From JAHFOW01 sp964370795 (lineage in GTDB: Bacteria > Planctomycetota > Brocadiia > Brocadiales > Brocadiaceae): a DNA stretch of 22,507 bases. The stretch covers positions 1-22,507 of the forward strand of contig CAYJME010000030.1 of assembly GCA_964370795.1 (NCBI GenBank), read 5' to 3'. Made by a program: the position numbers and the translations under genes. Positions 7,251-16,005 of the stretch are shown here, one piece after another. Every line of letters begins with the position of its first letter. Positions within the stretch are counted from its first letter, which is position 1. The notes under the pieces were generated by a model. That model made no database searches and was not told the origin of the DNA. It saw only the letters and a list, made by a program, of their open reading frames with translations.

Positions 7251-8123
7251 ATGCATTATAAGAGACCTGCATTTGGAATGAGTATTGGCAGTAAATGGAC
7301 ACGCGTGATCAAGGTTTTGATTATAGCCAATGTCAGTGTGTTTATGCTTCAATTGTTGTTTTCAACGGTAAGTTCACAATGGGCGACACAATTTGCCTTA
7401 GATGGACATTCAGGGTTAACTGTCCTGAAACCCTGGTGCTACCCGGCGTCCGATAAATTTACAAAATTATTCTGGCTTTATCCTCCCGATACCATTGGAC
7501 ATTTGTGGTTATGGCAGTTTCTTACCTACCTGTTTTTACACAGTACGACAGACCCGTGGCATTTAATCCTGAACATGTTAGTACTCTGGATGTTCGGGGG
7601 TGAGGTCGAACGTGTGCTGGGTACAAGAAGATTTCTGACGTTGTATTTTACATCAGGTGTCTTTGCTGGTATATTTTGTTGTATTTTTACGCCGTGGGCT
7701 CCTCTGATAGGCGCTTCGGGGGCTATTTTTGCCGTCGAAGTTGCCTTTGCCATGTTTTACCCTAATAGTACGATCATATTCTATTTCTTCCCGGTTAAAG
7801 CGAAATACCTGATTATGTTCTTTGCCGGTATAACGATCTTTAACTGTGTTGTTCCTAAAACGGGAAGTATCTCACATTTTGCGCACCTGGCAGGGTTGCT
7901 CTATGGATTTTTATTTATCAGGTATTCGTATCGTGTGGAAAAGTACCTTGGAAAATTGCAGTTGTATTACCAGGAAAAAGAAATATCCAGGGAACGCGAA
8001 ATGCGGGCAAGGGTAGATAATATCCTTGAAAAGGTAAGCCGTGAAGGTCTTGACAACCTGACATGGAGAGAACGGAGCTTCCTGAGAAGCGCAAGTAAAC
8101 GATATAAAAAACAAAAGGAATAG
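7251..8123 (+). CDS. Rhomboid-family intramembrane serine protease
   Basis: A polytopic inner-membrane protein of 290 residues. The catalytic dyad is visible: Ser156 in GASGA and His212 in HFAHLAG. The oxyanion-region His104/Asn108 of the HLILNM motif is also present, so it should be an active protease cleaving transmembrane substrates. At least six hydrophobic segments run from about 20 to 225. Residues 230-290 form a charged cytoplasmic tail ending VDNILEKVSREGLDNLTWRERSFLRSAS, the small helical domain (DUF6576-like) often found behind bacterial rhomboids. The purine-rich sequence upstream of the ATG is about 13 nt away, so initiation may be weak. The dapB start lies 8 nt after the stop and its Shine-Dalgarno overlaps the end of this gene, indicating coupling. 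Substrates are unknown. Confidence 0.9.
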   Translation: MHYKRPAFGMSIGSKWTRVIKVLIIANVSVFMLQLLFSTVSSQWATQFALDGHSGLTVLKPWCYPASDKFTKLFWLYPPDTIGHLWLWQFLTYLFLHSTTDPWHLILNMLVLWMFGGEVERVLGTRRFLTLYFTSGVFAGIFCCIFTPWAPLIGASGAIFAVEVAFAMFYPNSTIIFYFFPVKAKYLIMFFAGITIFNCVVPKTGSISHFAHLAGLLYGFLFIRYSYRVEKYLGKLQLYYQEKEISREREMRARVDNILEKVSREGLDNLTWRERSFLRSASKRYKKQKE

Positions 8124-8131
8124 GAAAATAT

Positions 8132-8929
8132 ATGCTTAAGGTTGCCATAAATGGCGTATGCGGTAGAATGGGGGCGAGGATTGCTGCCCTTGTTTTTGAT
8201 GACCCCGAATTAAAATTAGTTGCTGCCCTGGAAAGACCAGGCCATCCTCTGCTTGGCAAAGACGTGGGGACAGTTGCCGGGTGCGGCGAAACAGAAGTCA
8301 AGATTACTGTTACCCTGAATACTGATACGGATGTAGTCATTGATTTTTCATCTCCTGAATCTTCGGTGGCGCTTGCAGAACTTTGCGCAAAAAGGAATAC
8401 AGCCCTTGTGGTTGGAACAACAGGGTTAAATCCCCAGCAACTGGAAAAGATAAAACTTGTTTCACCGAAGATCCCCTGTTTGGTATCTCCGAATATGAGT
8501 GTGGGCGTCAATGCGATGTTTGACCTTGTAGCTAAAATGGCAAAGATATTGGGAAATGATTTTGATATAGAAATTTTTGAAACCCACCATAGATTTAAAA
8601 AAGATGCTCCCAGCGGTACGGCACTGCGAATCGCGGAGAAAATCTGTGATGCGACCGGGAGAAAGATGGATAAAGATGTTATCTATGGCCGGCAGGGGAT
8701 TACAGGCGAACGGCCTATGAATCAGATTGGTATGCATGCAATACGAAGTGGCGATGTCATTGGCGAGCATACGGTTGTATTTGGTAGTTTAGGAGAACGT
8801 CTGGAACTTACGCATAAGGCGCATACCCGCGACACCTTCGTACGTGGCGCCATCCGTGCGGCAAAATTCATAGCTCATAAGAAACCGGGTATGTATTCCA
8901 TGTCAGATGTTTTAGGAATAAATCAATAA
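8132..8929 (+). CDS. dapB: 4-hydroxy-tetrahydrodipicolinate reductase
   Basis: DapB reduces 4-hydroxy-tetrahydrodipicolinate with NAD(P)H in the diaminopimelate/lysine pathway, in the cytoplasm. The 265-residue protein starts with the nucleotide-binding GVCGRMG (8-14). It contains DFSSPES (71-77), VVGTTGL (93-99) and SPNMSVGVN (119-127). The catalytic block is ETHHRFKKDAPSGTA, where His152 and Lys156 correspond to the E. coli His159/Lys163 pair. Length and motif order are normal for the family. AGGAATAGGA just upstream lies within the end of the rhomboid gene, giving an 8-nt gap and likely translational coupling. Presence of the DAP pathway fits a peptidoglycan-containing Gram-negative bacterium. 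clpB follows after 50 nt. Confidence 0.96.
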   Translation: MLKVAINGVCGRMGARIAALVFDDPELKLVAALERPGHPLLGKDVGTVAGCGETEVKITVTLNTDTDVVIDFSSPESSVALAELCAKRNTALVVGTTGLNPQQLEKIKLVSPKIPCLVSPNMSVGVNAMFDLVAKMAKILGNDFDIEIFETHHRFKKDAPSGTALRIAEKICDATGRKMDKDVIYGRQGITGERPMNQIGMHAIRSGDVIGEHTVVFGSLGERLELTHKAHTRDTFVRGAIRAAKFIAHKKPGMYSMSDVLGINQ

Positions 8930-8979
8930 TCATTCAGATTAATCCCCTTATTTGTTTTATTTTTTATAAATGAAAAACC

Positions 8980-11589
8980 ATGAGATTTGATAAATTTACT
9001 TTAAAAGCGCAGGAAGCAGTACAGGAAGCACAGGAACTGGCAGAATCTAAGAGACAGCAGCAAATAATGGCGGTTCACTTGCTGGAGGTTTTACTGACGC
9101 AGGAGCAGGGCATTGTCGTACCCCTTCTGAAGAAACTGGGAGTCGATACAAACGCCGTTCTCGATAAAACGATGGCTGCCGTTAACAAATTACCTCAGGT
9201 AACGGGAACTGGTGTGCCTGGCCAGGCGTATGTGAGTGCGGAGCTTCGGGATATCTTTAATATGGCCTGGGAAGAGGCAAGTAAATTAAAGGATGAGTAC
9301 CTGAGTACTGAACATTTATTGATAGCCCTTGCCGGACAAAAAAATACGAGCGCCGGGAGAATATTACAAGAGGCGGGTATTCAGAAGGAAAATATTTATA
9401 CATCTTTGAAGGAAATCAGAGGCAGCCAGAGGGTTACTGACCAGAACCCGGAAGAAAAATATCAGGCGCTCGAACGATATAGCAAAGACCTGATTGAGTT
9501 GGCCCGCAGAGGCAAGTTGGATCCCGTGATTGGACGTGATGACGAGATACGGCGGGTAGTTCAGGTGTTATCACGAAGGACAAAAAATAATCCGGTTCTT
9601 ATTGGTGAACCAGGCGTCGGAAAAACAGCCATTGTCGAGGGTCTGGCGCAACGCATCGTGAATGGCGACGTCCCTGAGAGTTTGAAAAACAAGCGGGTGA
9701 TGTCCCTGGACATGGGGGCGCTTATTGCGGGCACTAAGTATCGTGGCGAATTTGAAGACCGCCTGAAAGCAGTACTCAAAGAGGTAAGTGAAAAAGAAGG
9801 CCAAATCATTCTCTTTATTGATGAATTGCATACAGTTGTGGGCGCAGGCGCTGCTGAAGGCGCTATGGATGCGTCAAATCTGTTAAAACCTGCATTAGCC
9901 CGGGGTGAATTGCGTTGTGTAGGGGCGACTACCCTCGATGAATACAGAAAGCATATTGAGAAGGATGCCGCATTAGAAAGACGTTTTCAGCCTGTATACG
10001 TCGGTGAGCCATCAGTTGAAGATACCATTGCAATTTTAAGGGGTTTAAAAGAACGGTACGAACTCCATCATGGCGTTCGCATTAAAGACTCGGCAATTGT
10101 CGCCGCAGCTAATCTTTCGAATCGCTACATTTCTGACCGGTTTTTACCGGATAAGGCCATTGATCTTATTGACGAGGCGGCATCTAAATTGAGGATTGAA
10201 ATAGACAGCATGCCTGCTGAACTTGATGAGATAGAACGGAAGATCATGCAGTTAGAGATCGAAAAAGAGGCGCTCAAAAAAGAGAAGGATACCGCTTCGA
10301 AACAGCGTATGGAAAAGATAGAGAAGCAGTTGTCTGACCTTCGGGAGGAATCAAATGTCTTTCGCACCCAATGGGAAAATGAGAAAAAAATTATTAAAGA
10401 AATACAGGAGTTGAATGCGAAGATCGATCATGCCCGTATCGAAGAGCAGGCTGCACAGAGAGAGGGAAATTTAGGAAGGGTGGCCGAGATCCGTTACGGT
10501 CTCCTCCGGGAATGTGAACAAAAATTGAAACAAAAACATCAGGAATTGCAGGAGTTGCAGAAAAACAAATCACTCCTCAATGAAGAGGTTGACGCCGATG
10601 ATATTGCGGTGGTTGTTTCGAAATGGACGGGAATACCCGTCAGTCGTATGCTGGAAGGCGAGAAGGAAAAGCTCTTGAAAATGGAAGACCGGCTCAAGGA
10701 ACGCGTTGTTGGACAGGATGAGGCAGTCAGGGCTGTTTCAAATGGTATCCGGCGTGCCCGCGCAGGGTTGCAAGACCCTAATCGTCCTATTGGCGTCTTT
10801 TTGTTCCTCGGACCAACAGGCGTTGGCAAGACGGAATTGTGCAAGGCGCTTGCTGCCTTCCTCTTTGACAATGAGAATGCCATGGTGCGTATTGATATGT
10901 CTGAATTTATGGAGCAGCACTCCGTGGCAAGGCTTATTGGAGCGCCGCCAGGGTATGTGGGTTATGAAGAGGGTGGCCGTCTTACCGAGGCAATCAGAAG
11001 AAGACCGTATTCCGTTATCTTGTTTGATGAGATAGAAAAGGCGCATCGTGATGTATTCAATGTCTTGCTTCAGGTCTTTGATGACGGCAGGTTGACCGAT
11101 GGACAGGGACGGACGGTAGATTTCAAAAATACGATTATTGTAATGACCTCGAATATTGCAAGTCAGTGGATACAGGATCTCACAGGCCCTGAAAATGAAG
11201 AGGAACTGAGAAGTCGGGTAAAACAAGCACTGAAAGAAGAATTCAGGCCTGAATTCCTCAATCGTATAGACGAAACAATTATCTTCCACAGTTTATCAAA
11301 AGACCTGATAAAACAAGTTGCCGATATCCAGTTGAAAGAGCTGCAAAAGCGCCTGGCCAGGCAAAATCTCAAATTAACCGTTACGGACAGGGTAAAAGAA
11401 TTGTTAATTCAGGAAGGCTACGACCCGCATTTCGGCGCCAGACCGTTGAAACGTACCATTCAGCAAACGCTTGAGAATCCACTTTCCATAGAAATCCTCG
11501 AAGGCAGATTTCCCGAGGGGACAGAAATTAATGCGGACATAAAAAATGGAAAGGTGATATTTGCAGCAAGTGAATTAACGGCCGTTTGA
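8980..11589 (+). CDS. clpB: ATP-dependent disaggregase ClpB
   Basis: An 869-residue Hsp100 chaperone that, with the DnaK system, pulls polypeptides out of aggregates. Domain order is complete. Two Clp_N repeats occupy 1-150. AAA-1 has Walker A GEPGVGKT (209-216) and Walker B FIDELHT (D281/E282). The long middle domain, about 405-540, is a charged coiled coil and distinguishes ClpB from ClpA/C. AAA-2 has Walker A GPTGVGKT (611-618, Lys617), followed by a C-terminal domain with GYDPHFGARPLKR. There is no ClpP-binding IGF loop setting, and length matches ClpB (about 860 aa). The start lacks a Shine-Dalgarno: the preceding 30 nt are AT-rich and contain a short out-of-frame ATG reading frame (8969-8989) overlapping the start. 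No CIRCE element or heat-shock sigma-32 promoter was seen. Confidence 0.97.
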   Translation: MRFDKFTLKAQEAVQEAQELAESKRQQQIMAVHLLEVLLTQEQGIVVPLLKKLGVDTNAVLDKTMAAVNKLPQVTGTGVPGQAYVSAELRDIFNMAWEEASKLKDEYLSTEHLLIALAGQKNTSAGRILQEAGIQKENIYTSLKEIRGSQRVTDQNPEEKYQALERYSKDLIELARRGKLDPVIGRDDEIRRVVQVLSRRTKNNPVLIGEPGVGKTAIVEGLAQRIVNGDVPESLKNKRVMSLDMGALIAGTKYRGEFEDRLKAVLKEVSEKEGQIILFIDELHTVVGAGAAEGAMDASNLLKPALARGELRCVGATTLDEYRKHIEKDAALERRFQPVYVGEPSVEDTIAILRGLKERYELHHGVRIKDSAIVAAANLSNRYISDRFLPDKAIDLIDEAASKLRIEIDSMPAELDEIERKIMQLEIEKEALKKEKDTASKQRMEKIEKQLSDLREESNVFRTQWENEKKIIKEIQELNAKIDHARIEEQAAQREGNLGRVAEIRYGLLRECEQKLKQKHQELQELQKNKSLLNEEVDADDIAVVVSKWTGIPVSRMLEGEKEKLLKMEDRLKERVVGQDEAVRAVSNGIRRARAGLQDPNRPIGVFLFLGPTGVGKTELCKALAAFLFDNENAMVRIDMSEFMEQHSVARLIGAPPGYVGYEEGGRLTEAIRRRPYSVILFDEIEKAHRDVFNVLLQVFDDGRLTDGQGRTVDFKNTIIVMTSNIASQWIQDLTGPENEEELRSRVKQALKEEFRPEFLNRIDETIIFHSLSKDLIKQVADIQLKELQKRLARQNLKLTVTDRVKELLIQEGYDPHFGARPLKRTIQQTLENPLSIEILEGRFPEGTEINADIKNGKVIFAASELTAV

Positions 11590-11605
11590 AAAATACAATT
11601 TTCTT

Positions 11606-11627
11606 ATGTGAATTATTACATTTTTTT
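11606..11627 (+). terminator. Probable weak intrinsic terminator after clpB
   Basis: A 6-bp AU-rich stem (11606-11611 with 11616-11621, loop ATTA, one G-U pair) runs into a stretch of T. It is 17 nt past the clpB stop, in the 75-nt gap before the thioredoxin gene. The stem is weak, so read-through is likely. Confidence 0.4.
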
Positions 11628-11664
11628 CTGGTTAGGAATTTCAATTTAAAGAATGGGGTGAAAT

Positions 11665-12150
11665 ATGAATAAAAAAATATTCAAAATAGGTATTACCTTT
11701 GTGTTTGCCTTAACGTTATTTGTTGCCGCGAGCAACTCCTTTGCAAATGGTAGTATTAAAAGGATAAAATTTTCAGAGTTGAATAGTATTTTAGAAAGCA
11801 ACAAAGGCAAGATCGTTATTGTTGACCTGTGGGCAACGTGGTGCCCGCCCTGTAGGAAAGAAATACCAGGATTTGTCAATATTTATGCGAAGTACAAGGA
11901 AAAAGGAGTTGCGGTTATCGGTATTGCCTATGATGAAAAAGGCGAAGAAGTATTACCGCCCTTTATGAATAAAATGGGAATCAATTATCCTGTATATCTT
12001 GATGGCGGTGACATTGCCGATGCGTACGATCTCAGGGCATATCCAACAACGATTGTCTATGGCAAGGACGGGAAGGTAGCAAGTAAACATGTGGGTTTTG
12101 TGCCAGAAAATGAATTTGATGATGAAATTGGCGAGTTATTAAAAAAATAG
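11665..12150 (+). CDS. Exported TlpA/ResA-like thiol-disulfide oxidoreductase
   Basis: A 161-residue thioredoxin-fold protein with a signal peptide or N-terminal anchor (residues 1-28, cleavage after SFA likely), so it acts outside the cytoplasmic membrane. The active site is WATWCPPC (Cys60, Cys63), the CPPC form typical of TlpA/ResA proteins that reduce apocytochrome c or other exported thiols. The cis-proline loop is present as YPTT (about 126-129). GGGGTG precedes the ATG at a normal distance. It sits between clpB and an agmatinase-like gene with no cytochrome-maturation gene in view, so its partner is unknown. In a cytochrome-c-rich organism a role in haem attachment is plausible, by inference only. 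Confidence 0.9.
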   Translation: MNKKIFKIGITFVFALTLFVAASNSFANGSIKRIKFSELNSILESNKGKIVIVDLWATWCPPCRKEIPGFVNIYAKYKEKGVAVIGIAYDEKGEEVLPPFMNKMGINYPVYLDGGDIADAYDLRAYPTTIVYGKDGKVASKHVGFVPENEFDDEIGELLKK

Positions 12151-12186
12151 CCGAAGGCACGATTGTATAACATTGCGGAGTATTAT

Positions 12187-13113
12187 ATGTTAAGTGAAAT
12201 AAGAAAATATGTATTAAGTTCATTACAATTTGGCGCATTTCCCTATGAATTTAAAAGCGAAGGAGACGCATATAAACGTTCAAAGATTGTAATTATGGGT
12301 GTTCCCTTTGATGGCACTACGACGTATCAGGCGGGAACTAAAATGGGCCCCAATGCAATATTAAACGCATCGGTTAACGTGGAGCCCTACGACGACGAAT
12401 GCGGTGAAATATATGCTCCCGGTATTTTCACTGTTGGAACGCTTAATATAGAAGAGATCCATGCCGACCCGGAAAAGGTTATAGAAAAAATATATTATGC
12501 CAGTAAAGTGGCCGTAAAAGATAATAAATTTTTAGTGACATTAGGCGGTGAACACTCTATTTCACAAGGTATTTTAAAGGCATACAAAGAAAAATACAAA
12601 AAATTTTCAATACTCCAGTTAGATGCCCACCTTGATCTCATGGAAGAATTTGGCGGAAGCCGGTACAGCCATGCAAGCGTCATGAGAAGGGCGGTAGAGG
12701 ATCTAAAATGTAAAGTGACCAGCTTTGGGGTTCGGGTAACCTCAAGGGAAGAACTGGAATTTGTTAAAAAGAATAAAGACAAAGTGACGGTGTTTTATGC
12801 GAGAGATATCTATAATAATGACGACTGGTATGATGATGCATTGGAGTCATTAGAGGAAGATGTATACATCTCCTTAGACGTCGATGGTTTTGACCCTTCC
12901 ATAATGCCTGCAACCGGGACTCCCGTCCCTGGCGGCCTGGATTGGTACAGAACCATCAATTTCCTTCGTAAGGTATACAGAGAGCGGCATGTGATAGGTA
13001 TGGACGTAGTGGAATTAAAGCCCAATCCAGGCAACGAAGCCCCCAATTTTTTAGCGGCAAATCTTGTATATAAAAATATAGGTTTCCTCAGCCTTGATAA
13101 AAGACGTGCATGA
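12187..13113 (+). CDS. speB: Agmatinase / ureohydrolase family protein
   Basis: Agmatinase hydrolyses agmatine to putrescine and urea. The 308-residue protein keeps the whole binuclear manganese site of the ureohydrolase family: His123 in GGEHS; Asp146, His148 and Asp150 in LDAHLD; Asp231 and Asp233 in SLDVDGFDP. The flanking PATGTPVPGG (241-250) is typical of agmatinases. Start choice: ATG 12187 has GCGGAG 6-9 nt upstream. An in-frame TTG at 12163 would place that Shine-Dalgarno inside the gene. The stop of the thioredoxin gene is 36 nt upstream. Family membership is certain, but agmatine versus another guanidino substrate is inferred because no arginine decarboxylase is visible nearby. Confidence 0.87.
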   Translation: MLSEIRKYVLSSLQFGAFPYEFKSEGDAYKRSKIVIMGVPFDGTTTYQAGTKMGPNAILNASVNVEPYDDECGEIYAPGIFTVGTLNIEEIHADPEKVIEKIYYASKVAVKDNKFLVTLGGEHSISQGILKAYKEKYKKFSILQLDAHLDLMEEFGGSRYSHASVMRRAVEDLKCKVTSFGVRVTSREELEFVKKNKDKVTVFYARDIYNNDDWYDDALESLEEDVYISLDVDGFDPSIMPATGTPVPGGLDWYRTINFLRKVYRERHVIGMDVVELKPNPGNEAPNFLAANLVYKNIGFLSLDKRRA

Positions 13114-13377
13114 TTTTTGTAGTTGATCGTTCCTATCCGTGCCTTCGTGTCTTTGTGGACAAAAATGTTTACAATCCTGCGTATCCTGTTCATTTTGTCT
13201 AAAAATATGATTTACAGCCTTATTGTACTTACAAGACAGCCTGGTTTGTATTACATTGGCTTCTTCAATCGATGGTTAATAATGCGCGCATACGCCTTTG
13301 CATGGGCAAAGAGAAGTTGATGAAGCCATTGCATTTATTGGTCTAAGTGGCGATATTTCAACTTCCATGTAAGTTTA
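13114..13377. other. Convergent intergenic region with degenerate repeat debris
   Basis: This 264-nt gap separates the converging agmatinase and TatC genes. It contains CGTGCCTTCGTGTC (about 13138) and then a run of imperfect 9-nt units (aATCCTGcg, tATCCTGtt, cATTTTGtc; about 13175-13201). Both resemble phrases common in intergenic repeats of many bacteria. A short open stretch near the right end (about 13285-13370) has no recognisable product. No intrinsic terminator was found for either gene. Confidence 0.5.
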
Positions 13378-14718
13378 CTATGGTTTTGTTAATACATCTT
13401 CGGACCAGTTGATGATTGTGCTGATATCTGCCGGTTCACCGCCAATCGTCATTTTATATTGTCTCCCTTCCAGCAATTTTTTCTCCTCGCCTTCTAATAA
13501 TAGCGTGGCATCGCCCTTTATAGCGGTAACAATAGTCAGAAAATTCTTTGCATGGATATTCAAGGTGCCTTTGTTTGTTCGTATTCTCCCATTTTGAGTG
13601 TCTACCTCCAAAGATATATCTGTCTTTTTTGCGTCCTTTACAGAAACAAGTATCTGGCCTGACTTAAGCTGTAACTTCCAGGGATCGATAATGCAAACTT
13701 CAGTATTTGAATCAAGCGCCACTTCAACCCCGTTTTTTGTTGTAAAGGCTGTTTTTCCTCCGGTATCTGTTTTTAAGGTTATACCGTTTTGAAGATGTGT
13801 CTTATTTGGCGGCTTCTTCCATTCTGTGCTTCCCGGATACAAGATGTTAATTTCTCCATGGGTATTGAGCAGGTTGATACTTCCGCTTTTGTGTGTTAAA
13901 TAAAAGTATGTGCCAGCTAAGGCTATTAGCCCACTCCCGACAATGGAACCCAAAAAGATAAAGCCCTTTTTTGTGGGCCGGGCTATGAGGATGCCAAGTT
14001 CATAAAGTATGATCATGGGAATTGCGGTCATGGTCTGGGTAAAGGGATCTGGAGGTGTAACCACGGCAGCAATAATAAAGATAACTAAAATGGCATATTT
14101 TCTCCATGCAATAAATTTATCAGGTGTGATAATGCCTATTTTTGACAAAAGCAGCATAACGAGTGGCAATTGAAATACCAAACCCAGCGCGACAGTCAGC
14201 ATAAATACGAATGATACATACTCCTGCATGGTAATAATGGGCTGAATTCCTGGACCAAGGATACCAATGAGGAATTGAAGTCCGAAAGGGATTAACAAAT
14301 AATAGCCAAAAATACCGCCCACCACAAAGGCAACATAAGAAACAGGGAGAAATAAAAGCACATACCTCTGTTCCTTTTTGTAAAGTCCCGCACTTACGAA
14401 TTGCCATATCTGGTATATGATAAAGGGATAGGCCAAAAAAATCGAAGTAATGAAACACAATTTCATGTAAGAATAAAAACCTTCCTGATAGCTCAATACC
14501 TGCAATTCTTGTGAAAGGGCGGCCTTTGCCATGGCAATTTTATGGGGTCTTTTTGCCACATCTAATATCTGTGTCTTAAAGAACCAACACAGAATAAAGG
14601 ACAAAACAATTGCAATAATGGAAAAAACGACCCTGCGTCGTAATTCTTCCAGGTGTGCGCCTAATGACATCCTGAAGTTTTCAATATACGATTCTTCGGT
14701 ATCTACAGTATTATTCAC
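13378..14718 (-). CDS. tatC: Twin-arginine translocase TatC fused to a FecR-like extracytoplasmic domain
   Basis: TatC is the substrate-receptor core of the Tat pathway for folded proteins. Residues 17-248 are a complete TatC: HLEELRRRV (22-30), YPFIIYQIWQFVSAGLYKKEQRY (Glu116), LGLVFQLPLV, and RKYAILVIFIIAAVVTPPDP followed by Q228 and IPMIILYE, with six hydrophobic segments. TatC proteins usually end here at about 250 aa. This one continues with a seventh membrane segment (about 252-274) and about 170 residues resembling FecR: LLNTHGEINIL, LQNGITLKTDTGGKTAF, GVEVALDSNTEV, LKSGQILVSV, TNKGTLNIHA, IVTAIKGDATLLL. The extra segment would put this domain on the trans side. The GTG start at 14718 follows a GGGG-containing sequence; an in-frame stop upstream limits alternatives. 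It is third in the minus-strand run 17058-13378, 105 nt after the TPR gene. TatA/B are not in the window. Confidence 0.9.
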   Translation of the reverse strand: MNNTVDTEESYIENFRMSLGAHLEELRRRVVFSIIAIVLSFILCWFFKTQILDVAKRPHKIAMAKAALSQELQVLSYQEGFYSYMKLCFITSIFLAYPFIIYQIWQFVSAGLYKKEQRYVLLFLPVSYVAFVVGGIFGYYLLIPFGLQFLIGILGPGIQPIITMQEYVSFVFMLTVALGLVFQLPLVMLLLSKIGIITPDKFIAWRKYAILVIFIIAAVVTPPDPFTQTMTAIPMIILYELGILIARPTKKGFIFLGSIVGSGLIALAGTYFYLTHKSGSINLLNTHGEINILYPGSTEWKKPPNKTHLQNGITLKTDTGGKTAFTTKNGVEVALDSNTEVCIIDPWKLQLKSGQILVSVKDAKKTDISLEVDTQNGRIRTNKGTLNIHAKNFLTIVTAIKGDATLLLEGEEKKLLEGRQYKMTIGGEPADISTIINWSEDVLTKP

Positions 14719-14823
14719 GGTGAACCCCGGTGATAGGTCTATTTTTGATAAATTGGATTACTTGTCTGAGCTTTAAAATATTAAAAATCACAAAAAATTG
14801 AATGCCGATGTAAAGGTGCTTAT

Positions 14824-15984
14824 TTATTTGGTATTGCCGCTCTTTAATTTTTCATACTGGGCAAAAGACTTTTTTGCCTCTTCTTTTAACCCTTTCTTTT
14901 CATACAAGGCACCAAGGGTTTTATAAATGTCTATAGCTTCCGGGCTGATTTCCAGAATCTTTGTGTATTCACTAATCGCATTGTCCAGGTTGCCTTTTTG
15001 CTCATAGACACGGGCAAGAGTGAGATGTATCGTGGCAAACTTAGGATTGATCTCCAGGGCGCGATGTAAAACTTTTAATGCATTGTCAGTCATTTTTTGC
15101 TCATTATAGACGATGCCAAGACATACATACGCCTTGATATTATTTTTGTTGAGAGACACGGCATTCTCCCATGCTTCAATTGCCTCATTATATTGTTTGT
15201 TGTAATAAGAAACGAGACCCATTTCAAAATAAGTCTCAGGTTTTAATGTGAGATTCATTTCTTCAATACTTTTCAGTTTATCTTTTATGGTAACTAATTT
15301 TTTTAATACATCTGCTGCCAGCGCTTTATTTTTGGTTTCAGGGAGAATGATCGAAGGGATGAGCGCCTTTTTTCTCTCAAGGGACAGGACGTCTTCTAAT
15401 GAATCCTTTTCAACCTTGACAAATTCTTTGGACTTTTCAAGAGGCGTTTTTAGATTGACATTCTGGTCTTCAAGGATGGATACCTTTTGTTCCAGGTTGC
15501 TAATTTTTTGTTCATAATCCTCTTCTAATGATTTTTGTTTGGACTGGTACTCTTCTGTTAATCGTTTCTCTAATTCTGATATTTTCTTTTCGTGGATTTC
15601 CTTGGAAATATAATCATTTTTGTACGTTGTCAGTTTTTGTTCGTAATCATTAACCTTTTCGTCATAAACGGATTTGAGTATATAATCGTTTTTCAGTTTT
15701 GCTTCATACATGGCAATGGAATTTTCGTAAATCTTCTTTTGTTTGTCACGGGTGAATTTCAGGGTTTTTATTAATTCATCCTTTCCCGCCATCATTTTTT
15801 CGTAATAGGGTTTTTCCTTAAAAAACCAATAACAGATGAGCATGATGAGTGAGACGATGAAGACAACTCCTAAAATTACGGCAAATTGTTTATTGGCTTT
15901 GACAAAGGATACTTTCCTGATGGATGAAACACCCGTTGTTACACTCTTGAATCGTTTGAATGGATTTTTAAAGGTAAATTTCAT
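14824..15984 (-). CDS. Membrane-anchored coiled-coil and TPR protein
   Basis: The 386-residue protein has a basic N-terminus, one transmembrane helix (about 34-56), a long coiled coil (about 60-205) and at least four TPR units (about 248-383; for example YFEMGLVSYYNKQYNEAIEA, AYVCLGIVYNEQ, IHLTLARVYEQKGNLDNAIS, IYKTLGALYEKKGLKEEAKK). The coiled-coil part shows an internal repeat of about 22-24 residues (YEAKLKNDYILKSVYDEKV, then YEQKLTTYKNDYISKEIHEKK). The TPRs probably face outward, a scaffold for protein contacts; by the positive-inside rule the N-terminus is cytoplasmic. It lies 21 nt after the ThiI-like gene and upstream of tatC on the same strand. The start ATG has no clear Shine-Dalgarno. 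No function is recognised. Confidence 0.87.
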   Translation of the reverse strand: MKFTFKNPFKRFKSVTTGVSSIRKVSFVKANKQFAVILGVVFIVSLIMLICYWFFKEKPYYEKMMAGKDELIKTLKFTRDKQKKIYENSIAMYEAKLKNDYILKSVYDEKVNDYEQKLTTYKNDYISKEIHEKKISELEKRLTEEYQSKQKSLEEDYEQKISNLEQKVSILEDQNVNLKTPLEKSKEFVKVEKDSLEDVLSLERKKALIPSIILPETKNKALAADVLKKLVTIKDKLKSIEEMNLTLKPETYFEMGLVSYYNKQYNEAIEAWENAVSLNKNNIKAYVCLGIVYNEQKMTDNALKVLHRALEINPKFATIHLTLARVYEQKGNLDNAISEYTKILEISPEAIDIYKTLGALYEKKGLKEEAKKSFAQYEKLKSGNTK

Positions 15985-16005
15985 GTTAGTAATTATTGAG
16001 AAGTA

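Noticed and set aside
7918..8511. Open frame of 197 codons on the minus strand
   Set aside because: Long but antisense across the rhomboid-dapB junction; both sense genes have clear catalytic motifs.
10738..11289. Open frame of 183 codons on the minus strand
   Set aside because: Antisense to the clpB AAA-2 domain, with low-quality composition; a shadow of a conserved gene.
13123..13320. Open frame of 65 codons in the agmatinase-tatC gap
   Set aside because: It is built on degenerate intergenic repeat sequence and has no Shine-Dalgarno or recognisable motif.
13285..13374. Short stretch translating as HGQREVDEAIAFIGLSGD
   Set aside because: It reads like a protein fragment, but upstream in-frame stops and the lack of a start leave about 29 codons. 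I could not tie it to a family, so a pseudogene call is not supported.
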